64,000 nucleotides of DNA from VRUE01 sp963716735 (lineage in GTDB: Bacteria; Actinomycetota; Thermoleophilia; Solirubrobacterales; 70-9). Below are positions 57,513-64,000 of this stretch, piece by piece (position 1 is the first letter of the stretch; each line of letters starts with the position of its first letter). The translations under genes and the position numbers were made by a program. The notes beneath the pieces are model-generated. The model worked only from the letters and a program-made list of their open reading frames with translations. It did no database searches and was not told the origin of the DNA. The DNA lies in NCBI GenBank assembly GCA_963716735.1, contig OY970321.1:1116001-1180000 (forward strand), written 5' to 3'.

Positions 57513-58404
57513 GCCCGCTAGTGGGGGACGAGGGCGTGCGTTAGGGGTACATTTGTCGCTGGGCGCAATGATGCTCGCGATGGCGTCGGCTACGGCTAAC
57601 GCGGCCTCTCAGTCGCCGGCCCCCAGCCGCCAACCACTCTTTATCCCAAGCTCATTTGAGCTTCAGGGGAGTAATGGTTACTCGATCTTCGTGTTGGGCA
57701 TTCCAAGCCACAAGACGCGGCCAGCCACCGTGGAGCTCTTCGCGCAGAAGCAACATGCCAGCGTCTACTACTCGGCGCCAGCCACCGTGACCGAAACCTC
57801 GATCCAAGCCAACCTCGGCGAACTCGGCGAAATCGCGGTCAGCTTTCATCGATCCGACCGACCGACGACCGCAAGTCCCAAGTGTGGACGACGCGTGTCC
57901 TTTGACTCGGGAACCTTCGAAGGAAGAATTGCCTTCCACGGAGAGGAGGGCTATACCGAAGCCGAGGCCGTTTCCGTGCCAGGCAACATCGACTTTCTAC
58001 TCGACGGGACCTGTGGGGGCTTCGTTACCGGCGGTGGTAGAAATCCGTTCTCGCCAGGGGCAGAACTGTATCTCCGAAACCCCGAACTCGGCCCGCAATT
58101 CAGAGTCGTCAAGAGCCGCCCACGCTCCCCGGCGCGTTTCGAAGCCAGTGATCACGAATACCGAAACGGCATCTCGATCCAGAGATCCGAAGAGCTGGTC
58201 ATGCCGTCGACTACCTTCAGGTACAGTCCTCGCCTACAAACGGCCAGCGTGAGTCCTTCAGCGCCATTTTCAGGCACGGCTCACTTCGACCGGCACAAGA
58301 AGCCAAACCGCCGTTGGAGCGGGGATCTGACGATTGACTTACCCGGCCAAGCAGGCACTCCGCTCACCGGCCGTTCGCTCCGGGCGTATCTAGTCCGTCC
58401 CTGA
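57493..58404 (+). CDS. secreted protein, unknown function
   Basis: 303 residues from the ATG at 57493 (another ATG at 57505). Signal peptide VHLSLGAMMLAMASATANAA. Mature domain starts FIPSSFELQGSNGYSIFVLG, a beta-rich pattern that I associate with Solirubrobacterales secreted proteins, with two cysteines (SPKCGRR, DGTCGGFVTGGG). Function unknown. Confidence 0.65.
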   Translation: MNIGMGKPASGGRGRALGVHLSLGAMMLAMASATANAASQSPAPSRQPLFIPSSFELQGSNGYSIFVLGIPSHKTRPATVELFAQKQHASVYYSAPATVTETSIQANLGELGEIAVSFHRSDRPTTASPKCGRRVSFDSGTFEGRIAFHGEEGYTEAEAVSVPGNIDFLLDGTCGGFVTGGGRNPFSPGAELYLRNPELGPQFRVVKSRPRSPARFEASDHEYRNGISIQRSEELVMPSTTFRYSPRLQTASVSPSAPFSGTAHFDRHKKPNRRWSGDLTIDLPGQAGTPLTGRSLRAYLVRP

Positions 58405-58670
58405 ACGGGGACAGAACTGACCCTCATTGACCCTCTCTGACCCCGAAATGCGTGCTCAGAAACCCAACGCGAACTTGGCGTCCTCGGTCATCATCTCCGG
58501 GGCTTTGAACACAAACTTCCTGCTAAACAGCAAGTTCTGCTGGCCGTGGGGACAGTGATGGGGACGCTCGATATCGCCAGTGGTACCCCTACTGCTTTCG
58601 TCCTCGTTAACGCAGTAACGAGCCAGCGAGCCTCTAAATGCACCCCAGCAGGTCAACTCGCCCCATGCAG
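58405..58670 (+). other. intergenic region with phased TGACCC repeats
   Basis: 266 bases between convergent genes. TGACCC occurs at 58418, 58428 and 58438, exactly 10 bases apart. A 66-codon open frame (58456-58656, minus) has no protein-like features. Nothing else recognised. Confidence 0.4.
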
Positions 58671-59426
58671 CTAGCCTGCCCTTGCGATGTAGACAGCCTT
58701 CGTGTGAGCGCGCTCGTCAAGCGGCTGCCTCAGTATCCCGTCCGTATAGAGGCCGTAGACATCGACCAAGGTGAGGCCGGCGCGTTTGACCACTGATCGT
58801 ATTTCGGCATCGGCAAAGTGGCGCTGCCGATGCTCATGCGTTTTCGTCGGCCCTCCATCCTCTTCAAAGACCGCTTCGCAGATCGACCCAGGCTCCGCAT
58901 CGCTGGCAGTCTGACCACGCCAAACAAGCCTCCGGCCGGCGCGCTCGACCACGGCGGTTTCCGCGAAGAAGCTGCGATAGGCAACAAGCGTGTTGACATC
59001 GAACAGCAGCAAACCTCTCGAGGCGAGGTTTGCCCCCATCCCACCCAGGGCCTTGAGCAGCTCGTCCTCGCTGAGCAAGTAGTTGATCGAATCGTCCAGC
59101 GCCCAGACAAGATCGAACTTGCCGATCTCGGGCAAGTCCCGCATATCAGCCACCGACAGCGGCACTGCCTCTCCGACCTTTGCCCGTGCACGCGCCAGCA
59201 TCGCGGGCGAGATGTCGCACGCGGTGACCTCCCATTCCCGGTCGAGCATTGGCAGGAAGCTCTTTCCGGTCCCGCACGCCACGTCGAGCAGGCGCGCTCC
59301 GCGCAGACCGTTGCGCTCAAGCGCCGAAACCAGCTCGCCTATCCAAAGCTCGTCGTCATAGTGAGCGGTGAATAGGTCGTAGGCTGATGCCATCGCCTCA
59401 TAGGTGGCCTTCGCGTCGCCAGTCAC
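58671..59426 (-). CDS. class I SAM-dependent methyltransferase
   Basis: 251 residues, GTG start. Motif I ARLLDVACGTGKSFLP, motif II VTACDISPAMLARARAK, acidic DMRDLPEIGKFDLVWALDD. Small-molecule methyltransferase of the UbiE/Mtase_25 type; substrate unknown. A TTACTG-N10-CAGTAA palindrome lies 22 bases before its start and has a counterpart before the winged-helix gene at 62670. Confidence 0.88.
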   Translation of the reverse strand: MTGDAKATYEAMASAYDLFTAHYDDELWIGELVSALERNGLRGARLLDVACGTGKSFLPMLDREWEVTACDISPAMLARARAKVGEAVPLSVADMRDLPEIGKFDLVWALDDSINYLLSEDELLKALGGMGANLASRGLLLFDVNTLVAYRSFFAETAVVERAGRRLVWRGQTASDAEPGSICEAVFEEDGGPTKTHEHRQRHFADAEIRSVVKRAGLTLVDVYGLYTDGILRQPLDERAHTKAVYIARAG

Positions 59427-59447
59427 GGTCGTAAGCAGACCTGGCCC

Positions 59448-59469
59448 TTACTGGAATAAGTTTCAGTAA
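59448..59469. promoter_or_regulatory. TTACTG-N10-CAGTAA palindrome before the methyltransferase
   Basis: Perfect 6-bp arms, 10-base spacer. The same design (TTACTA-N10-TAGTAA) is found at 62514-62535, with 16 of 23 positions identical. Candidate operator for a local winged-helix regulator. Confidence 0.45.
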
Positions 59470-59496
59470 CGAGCGTGTAGGCGAGTGAAAGTGCGC

Positions 59497-60052
59497 CTAC
59501 AGTCGGGGCTCTTGCGCGGACCCGGCGAGCCCCAGAACATTGCCCATAGTGTCGGGCTCGTTTAGGTCGTCATCCGGAGTAGCCATAGGGGCTCTGCGGC
59601 AGCGCACATGTCCGAGCGAGGCAACGATGATCGACTTGGTCGGCTCCCCCGATTTGGCGCAGCGGTTAGTCGACTCTGCCTCGCACTCGCGAACTCGCGC
59701 CCAATGCCTCGCCTGCTCATCGGCTATGTCCTCACGGCCCTGGGCATCAAGGTGGAACCAACGCCAGGACAGCCAAACGCGAGGATCGCCAGACATCTTC
59801 CCCGCCCATAGCGCAGCCAGCGCCTCAGCCATGACCGTCTGCAGGATCACACCGCAGATTGCCTGCTTTGCCTCGGACGGCATCGCCGCTACTTCCTCGT
59901 CGGTGTAGAACGGCATTTCGACCGCTCGGTAGTAGTGCTGCATCATGTTGCCGACGCGCTTGGAGTAGGCCAGTTCGATCGAGCCCTCGTCCAGCAGTTC
60001 TTTGAGGTGGTGCTTGATCTTGGCCGGCTCCTCGCCGATCAGCGCGGCTAGT
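59497..60052 (-). pseudogene. 3' part of a tandem winged-helix gene, cut off by the IS element
   Basis: Encodes AALIGEEPAKIKHHLKELL onward, HYYRAVEMPFYTDEEVAAMP and AICGVILQTVMAEALAALWA: the second copy of a repeated winged-helix protein, lacking its first helices. It has no start of its own. Removing the IS with one target duplicate rejoins it in frame to 61107-61876 to give a 439-residue protein. Confidence 0.8.
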
Positions 60053-61106
60053 TGTAGTTCCTCACAACGTTGTTCATCCGGGCCTCCTTGAAGGCTGGGG
60101 GTGCGAGCCACCCAGATCAAGGAGGACACCGGATGAAGATCCACGCTAACGCTCGAACCTGCCCGAACAGCCGCAGGCTGCTGGTCAAGCGCATCGAAGA
60201 GGAGGACTGGTCGCTGATGGTGGCGGCCGAGGCCGCCGGCATCAGCGAGCGGAGCGCTCGCAAGTGGCTGGCCCGCTGGCGAGCGGAGGGAGAGGCAGGA
60301 CTGCTGGATCGCAGTTCCGCACCCAAGCGGGTGCCTTCACGGCTTCCGGCCGACCGCCTTCAGGCGGTCGAGGCCCTACGACGTCTGCGGATGACCGCTG
60401 CTGAGATCGCCGAGGTCTTGGGCATGGCGCTCTCGACCGTCTCCAGGTGGCTGGCTCGGATCGGGCTAGGCAAGCGCAGTCGCCTGGAGCCATTCGAGCC
60501 GCCCAACCGCTATGAGCGCAAGTGCCCTGGGGAGCTGATCCATGTCGACATCAAGAAGCTGGGGAGGATCAGCGCCAAAGGCGCTGGGCACCGAGTCACC
60601 GGGAATCGCAAGAGCCAGCAAAAGCGTGGGGGCAACCACGGCAAAGGGGCCACCGGCTGGGAGTTCGTCCACGTCTGCGTCGATGACGCCACCCGCCTTG
60701 CCTACGTTGAGGTCTTGGCCGACGAGAAGGGCACCACGGCGGCAGGGTTCCTGCGCCGAGCTGTCAACTGGTTCAAGGGAATGGGAGTTCAGGTCGAGCG
60801 GGTGCTCTCAGACAATGGCTCCTGTTATCGCTCCGCCGTGCACGCGCAGGCCTGCGCTGAGCTCGATATGCGCCACATCTTCACCCGCCCCTACCGGCCT
60901 CAGACCAACGGCAAGGCCGAGCGCTTCATTCAGACGCTCACCAACCGCTGGGCCTATGGCGCCATCTATGGCTCCTCTGCTGAGCGCACCGCGGCGCTGC
61001 CCGGCTGGCTCGATCACTACAACTTCAGGAGACGACACGGCTCCCTTGGCCACAAGGCACCCGCGGCTCGGCTTACCGAGTTGGAACAACGTGCTGAGTA
61101 ACTACA
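60053..61106 (+). mobile_element. complete IS481-family insertion sequence, 1,054 bp
   Basis: Terminal inverted repeats of 23 bases with three mismatches: left end TGTAGTTCCTCACAACGTTG, right end (complement) TGTAGTTACTCAGCACGTTG. Flanked by identical 6-bp target duplications GCTAGT (60047-60052 and 61107-61112). One transposase gene fills it. Ends, target duplicate and intact transposase indicate a recent insertion. Confidence 0.92.
60133..61101 (+). CDS. IS481-family transposase
   Basis: 322 residues from the ATG at 60133 (GGAGGA ribosome site). Two N-terminal helix-turn-helix units (VAAEAAGISERSARKWLARW, IAEVLGMALSTVSRWLARIG) and an rve integrase core with DDE residues in LIHVDIKKLG, VLSDNGSCYRS and GKAERFIQTL. 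Apparently intact. An upstream extension to 60070 is probably untranslated. Confidence 0.95.
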   Translation: MKIHANARTCPNSRRLLVKRIEEEDWSLMVAAEAAGISERSARKWLARWRAEGEAGLLDRSSAPKRVPSRLPADRLQAVEALRRLRMTAAEIAEVLGMALSTVSRWLARIGLGKRSRLEPFEPPNRYERKCPGELIHVDIKKLGRISAKGAGHRVTGNRKSQQKRGGNHGKGATGWEFVHVCVDDATRLAYVEVLADEKGTTAAGFLRRAVNWFKGMGVQVERVLSDNGSCYRSAVHAQACAELDMRHIFTRPYRPQTNGKAERFIQTLTNRWAYGAIYGSSAERTAALPGWLDHYNFRRRHGSLGHKAPAARLTELEQRAE

Positions 61107-61876
61107 GCTAGTTCGTAGCGGTTGTGCTCGCCTTCGTTCAGAAGGCACAGGATTTCAACCCGGTGCTGGTGCTTGAGCGCGTAGCCGACAGCTTCCTCGA
61201 CGCCCCGCCTCCCCTGGCCCAACCTGATCGGCGGCGGCGCGCTCTCTTCCGAACCCAGCTCCGGCATCGGCCGGGGCAACGAGAAACGGAAGCGCTCAAA
61301 TCCCAACGAGGTCACGATAATCGACTTGGTCGGCTCACCTGACTTGGCGCAACGTCCAAGTGATTCAACCTCAATCTCTCGAACTCGCTCCCAATGCCTC
61401 GCCTGCTCGTCGGCTATGTCCTCACGGCCCTGGGCATCGACGTTGAACCAGCGCCAGGACAACCAAACGCGACGGTCGTTGACCATCGTTCCCGCCCAAA
61501 GCGCAGCCATCGCCTCGGCCATGACCGCCTCAAGGATCACGCCGCAGATTGCCTGCTTTGCCTCGGACGGCATCGCCGCTACTTCCTCGTCGGTGTAGAA
61601 CGGAATCTCAACCGCTCGGTAGTAGTGCTCGAAGGCGTTGCGCACTGGTTTGACATAGGCAAGCTCGATTGAGCCGTCAACGAGCAGTTCCCTGAGGTGG
61701 TGCGCGATGTTCTTGCTCGCGGGAGCGCGGATCAAACGCCCTAGTTCCTCCTGCGAGCGCGGTCCTTCGTTGAGGATCGTGCGGATTTCGGTCCTCGCTT
61801 GGTGCGTGACGGCGTAGGCGACAGCGGCGGCAACGCTCCGCTTCCCCTGTCCCAATTTGATCGCCGTCTCCACCAA
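61107..61876 (-). pseudogene. 5' part of a tandem winged-helix gene (copy 1 intact, copy 2 interrupted)
   Basis: Start TTG at 61876 or GTG at 61873. Copy 1: RLGQG-type helix, VAYAVTHQARTEIRTILNEG, NIAHHLRELLVDGSIELAYV, EHYYRAVEIPFYTDEEVAAM. Copy 2 begins RLGQGRRGVEEAVGYALKHQ and stops at the IS; the frame continues 10 codons into the IS (to 61073). The truncated product still carries one complete copy, so some function may persist. Winged-helix plus HYYRA hinge domain, probably a DNA-binding regulator. Confidence 0.8.
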
Positions 61877-61994
61877 GGTATTCGCCGCTCCGTGTCCTTC
61901 GGGTAGTCAGGTGCGCCAGAGCATAAGTGCCCGCCTGGAGGGAAAGTCGTCGTCAGGCCGCTTTTTAGCGGATACTCGATTTTTCCTTAGCATT

Positions 61995-62037
61995 CCTTCC
62001 TTGTCCAGCGGGACCCCCCGCTGAAAGACGAGGAAGG
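61995..62037 (+). promoter_or_regulatory. stem-loop that can mask a ribosome site
   Basis: CAGCGGG (62006-62012) pairs with CCCGCTG (62017-62023) around ACCC; below it CCTTCC (61995-62000) pairs with GGAAGG (62032-62037), the start of GGAAGGGAGGTGAT, which is the ribosome site of the small open frame. Folding would hide part of that site. Confidence 0.5.
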
Positions 62038-62049
62038 GAGGTGATTGCG

Positions 62050-62109
62050 GTGAAGATCGTGCAAGTCGAAAGCGTCTATTCGAGCGTGCAGGTGCTGAAG
62101 CACGGCTAA
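62050..62109 (+). CDS. 19-residue open frame with strong ribosome site
   Basis: GTG start; peptide MKIVQVESVYSSVQVLKHG. GGGAGGTGAT, a near-perfect complement of the 16S 3' end, lies just upstream. No homology known to me. It may be a leader peptide, a small regulatory peptide or a precursor; translation is the only thing the sequence supports. Confidence 0.45.
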   Translation: MKIVQVESVYSSVQVLKHG

Positions 62110-62233
62110 GGCGTTCGATATAGGGGGTCGGTCGCGGCCCGCTTGCGTGGGGCCCGTGGCCGGCTCCCCCGTCTTCGTCCCGAGGCGGCATGGAGGGAAC
62201 GGAGTCTACGCAAGGACTTGTGAAGTTTCCTAT

Positions 62234-62255
62234 GGCGCTTTCTGTCTCAAGCGCC
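62234..62255. promoter_or_regulatory. inverted repeat before the XRE gene
   Basis: GGCGCTT, eight bases, AAGCGCC: perfect 7-bp arms ending 13 bases before the GTG. A plausible autoregulatory site for the XRE protein. Confidence 0.4.
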
Positions 62256-62268
62256 GACGATCCCCGCC

Positions 62269-62463
62269 GTGACCAACTTCGGCACCAGACTACGAGAGGC
62301 ACGAGAACGCTTGGGGCTCACTCAGGAAGAGGTCGCACAGCGCAGCGGCGTCCATGTCACGGAGGTCAGCCGGATGGAGGCCGGGAAGCGCGATCCGAAA
62401 ATCTCGACGCTGCAGCGGCTTGCAAAAGCGGTCGAGGTCAAGCCGGGCCAGCTTCTCGACTAA
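62269..62463 (+). CDS. XRE-family helix-turn-helix regulator
   Basis: 64 residues, GTG start: FGTRLREARERLGLTQEEVA, QRSGVHVTEVSRMEAGKRDP, KISTLQRLAKAVEVKPGQLL. A minimal Cro/C1-type domain of the kind found on phages and integrative elements. Dimerises on palindromes in relatives. Confidence 0.9.
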   Translation: MTNFGTRLREARERLGLTQEEVAQRSGVHVTEVSRMEAGKRDPKISTLQRLAKAVEVKPGQLLD

Positions 62464-62513
62464 CCGCACGCAGTCTTGCTCTCTACCCCTTCCCGCCATG
62501 TCGGCCAGCAGTA

Positions 62514-62535
62514 TTACTAGGGGAAATCTTAGTAA
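62514..62535. promoter_or_regulatory. TTACTA-N10-TAGTAA palindrome before the winged-helix gene
   Basis: Perfect 6-bp arms, 10-base spacer, same design as 59448-59469. A further TTACTGA half-site lies near 62562. It is about 135 bases before the start codon at 62670. Confidence 0.45.
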
Positions 62536-62669
62536 CGGCTGAGACTTTGCGCGGGTTGTGAAACTTACTGAGAGGTCGGCAAGACTCAGCGCGTTCCAAG
62601 TAGTTGCCACTTCTTATTTCAAAAAGCACCGCCCGCTTGAAGAAGCGGCGGCAGGAGGGGACGAGAGAA

Positions 62670-63422
62670 ATGCCTAGAGGTATGTCACGCAACGGAAAGG
62701 GCGGGGAGCACCTACCGGTGCTGGTGGACCGCCGACTCGTCAAGGCGCTGGATCACGTCCTGCGACAGCACATCCTGCTCACCGCCGTGATGGGAGAGGT
62801 CAGTCCCAAAGAACTGTCGAAGTCACTTGGTGAAGGACTGAGTCAGGTCAGCTACCACGTCAAAGTCCTGCGCGACGATTGCGACGGAATCATCGAAGAG
62901 ACGCGCACGGAGCCGCGCCGGGGGGCGATAGAGCACTACTACCGCGCCAGCGAGAAAACCCTGTTTCCGGCGAAAGCATGGCGACGGCTCAAAAAGGGGC
63001 TGCGTGCCGTAGTCGGCGCGGGCCAAGCGAACGACCTGTTCAACGATCTGGCAGAAGCCCTGAAAGCGGGCAAGCTGCAAGGAGAGCACGACCACATCAC
63101 CCGCACCCCACTCGTCCTCGACGTTGAGGGGCGGCGCAACGTGCGGGCAATCGCAGAGCGGGCGACCAAGGAAGTCGAAAACGAGCAGCGGGCGACGGCG
63201 AAGCGCAGAGAGAAAGCCAACGGCGACGGTGGCCAGGTGACTGGCTACACCTTCGCCCTACTGGCCTTCGAGGCGGCCTGGGAGCCCGCCGACCTACACA
63301 CCCTGGTCGCGCGGGTCGAGCAGGCAGCGGGCGCGTCAGCTGCTGGGGCAAACGGCGCTGGTCAAAACAGCGGGGGGAGCAAGAGGGGCGACAGGCGCAA
63401 AGCGGGGGCGGCAAGGAAGTAG
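62670..63422 (+). CDS. winged-helix regulator with HYYRA hinge
   Basis: 250 residues from the ATG at 62670, GGAGGGG nine bases upstream. ArsR-like domain VLRQHILLTAVMGEVSPKEL, GLSQVSYHVKVLRDD, then IEHYYRASEKTLFPAKAWRR, the same hinge as in the IS-split gene, a charged helical region and a Gly/Ser-rich, basic C-terminus (NSGGSKRGDRRKAG). No metal ligands. Possibly binds TTACTR-N10-YAGTAA. Confidence 0.8.
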   Translation: MPRGMSRNGKGGEHLPVLVDRRLVKALDHVLRQHILLTAVMGEVSPKELSKSLGEGLSQVSYHVKVLRDDCDGIIEETRTEPRRGAIEHYYRASEKTLFPAKAWRRLKKGLRAVVGAGQANDLFNDLAEALKAGKLQGEHDHITRTPLVLDVEGRRNVRAIAERATKEVENEQRATAKRREKANGDGGQVTGYTFALLAFEAAWEPADLHTLVARVEQAAGASAAGANGAGQNSGGSKRGDRRKAGAARK

Positions 63423-63500
63423 ACCCGCGCCGGATGTGGGGGCCGCAGGGTCCCCTACGTCCAGCGCGCCGTGCTGCCCCCTCGGATCCAGAGAGCAGCC

Positions 63501-63764
63501 ATGACCAACACCGATGCCTCGCCTAAATATGACGTTTCAATAGTCGAAGCCGTGATCCTTGAAGTTGCGGCAGAACTGCACCCCATGCTGCTGACCCCGC
63601 ACGACCTCTCACTGAAAGTCGTCAGCGACCCCGACGACAAAAGAGAGATTGAGACAGCAGCACAGGCGATCCGCGGGCTCCGAGAGTTCGGTTTGCTCTC
63701 CAAGGAGGAGGAGATCGCGAAGCCGACGCTGGCTGCGCTTCGGGCTGTCGCGCTCCTCACCTAA
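63501..63764 (+). CDS. small winged-helix-like protein, unknown function
   Basis: 87 residues from the ATG at 63501: VSIVEAVILEVAAELHPMLL, TPHDLSLKVVSD, AAQAIRGLREFGLLSKEEE. The pattern (helix, helix, recognition helix, then GLREFGLL) suggests a small DNA-binding domain of the type found on mobile elements. Confidence 0.65.
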   Translation: MTNTDASPKYDVSIVEAVILEVAAELHPMLLTPHDLSLKVVSDPDDKREIETAAQAIRGLREFGLLSKEEEIAKPTLAALRAVALLT

Positions 63765-63777
63765 CCGCTCGCGCCCG

Positions 63778-63792
63778 ACCCCCGCAGGGGGT
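63778..63792. terminator. short GC hairpin between convergent frames
   Basis: ACCCCC-GCA-GGGGGT, a perfect 6-bp stem with a three-base loop just after the stop at 63764. Could serve as a bidirectional stop; no U-run. Confidence 0.35.
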
Positions 63793-63848
63793 TGACGGGC
63801 ATCCTCGCGGTGCTTCAATGCCGGTAGGTCGGGGGGGCACTCATCGAC

Positions 63849-63944
63849 CTCGCCCTCGCCCGAGTAGTAGTCCTCAGCGCCTTCGGCGACCTTGTCGAGG
63901 TAGTAGCGCTCCTGCCTTTTGCCTAGCTTGCCGATTGAGAGCAT
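63849..63944 (-). pseudogene. N-terminal stub of a MobF/TrwC-type conjugative relaxase
   Basis: About 32 residues from the ATG at 63944: MLSIGKLGKRQERYYLDKVA, EGAEDYYSGEGE, the conserved start of actinobacterial TrwC relaxases. After that the frame (open to 63609) reads VDECPPDLPALKHREDARQ and shows no relaxase or helicase motif. It is therefore a truncated remnant, evidence of a former conjugative element. Confidence 0.7.
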
Positions 63945-64000
63945 CCACGGGGTACGTCTGTGGAGAGCACTCAATACCCCTCTCTTAACAAAGTCGCTCC

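Larger units (their letters stand above)
61877..62268 (+). other. intergenic region with leader hairpin and small open frame
   Basis: About 390 bases. It holds the stem-loop 61995-62037, a 19-codon open frame (62050-62109) and the inverted repeat 62234-62255 before the XRE gene. A 131-codon minus frame (61907-62302) crosses all of these and is rejected. Confidence 0.5.

Noticed and set aside
58456..58656. 66-codon minus frame in the 58.4-58.7 kb gap
   Set aside because: No ribosome site, no ordered structure, and no paired context; treated as intergenic.
61907..62302. 131-codon minus frame across the leader hairpin and XRE start
   Set aside because: Overlaps the XRE gene antisense and several palindromes; the translation is Ser/Arg/Pro-rich and shows no fold.
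63609..63848. Continuation of the relaxase stub frame
   Set aside because: Runs antisense to the 87-residue gene at 63501-63764 and has no relaxase motif after the first 32 residues.
1..64000. CRISPR array, tRNA or rRNA genes
   Set aside because: No regularly spaced direct repeats of CRISPR type, and no cloverleaf or rRNA-like sequence was found by reading; a dedicated tRNA scan could still find a degenerate one.

Overview
The window is GC-rich chromosomal DNA from a member of the Actinobacteriota, most likely class Thermoleophilia (order Solirubrobacterales or a close relative). The strongest hint is the set of very large secreted proteins at 24-31 kb (NHL-like repeats followed by a region starting CPNDVFRGGAAVRLPNCRAYEM, with strongly basic C-terminal tails), a protein type I associate with that class. 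The mycobacterial-type CysO/Mec/CysM cysteine route, many GTG starts, and ATGA/GTGA stop-start overlaps also fit. There is no rRNA or tRNA gene in view, so the placement is an inference.

Left part (1-9.2 kb), mostly minus strand: a PfkB sugar kinase cut by the window edge, a D-Ala-D-Ala carboxypeptidase, a LysM protein and HU; TldE/TldD with two small genes; a CDF cation exporter with RdgB and RNase PH; a VapBC pair; a Flp-type pilin. 9.3-17.3 kb, plus strand: a glycosyltransferase, a coiled-coil protein, NadB (apparently with a non-standard start codon), HyuA/HyuB, and two conserved proteins. 17.3-22.5 kb: a TetR/CrtA-like divergent pair, then the sulfur cluster moeZ, cysO, cysM, mec, whose two promoters share a 20-bp sequence, then a Phd/RelE pair.

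22.5-32.6 kb is a surface or secretion module: a collagen-like protein, a giant NHL-type protein now split by a frameshift, and a 936-residue secreted protein, flanked by three related TetR regulators. One TetR promoter and the operon promoter share the same extended sequence. 32.7-37.9 kb holds an AbiE-like toxin-antitoxin pair behind four 9-bp operator half-sites, HtpX, and a two-component system whose kinase and regulator genes are separated by a second toxin-antitoxin pair.

37.9-49 kb: an MFS exporter, then SUF iron-sulfur assembly genes in three separated units (rrf2-sufC-sufS; sufU; Rieske-sufB-sufD) interrupted by an MMPL transporter and a VOC protein. The rrf2 and Rieske units share a promoter motif with fixed spacing. 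49-55.2 kb: a multipass membrane protein with a cupredoxin-like partner, a thioredoxin-fold protein lacking CXXC, IspH, a wax ester synthase/diacylglycerol acyltransferase and FxsA.

From about 55.2 kb to the end the character changes: small membrane and secreted proteins of unknown function, a methyltransferase, a tandemly duplicated winged-helix gene split by a complete IS481-type element with a 6-bp target duplication, an XRE regulator, further winged-helix proteins and the N-terminal stub of a MobF/TrwC relaxase. This looks like an accessory region, probably a decayed integrative conjugative element. The most unusual finding is a roughly 45-bp palindromic repeat present once between nadB and hyuA and once in frame inside the MMPL gene.
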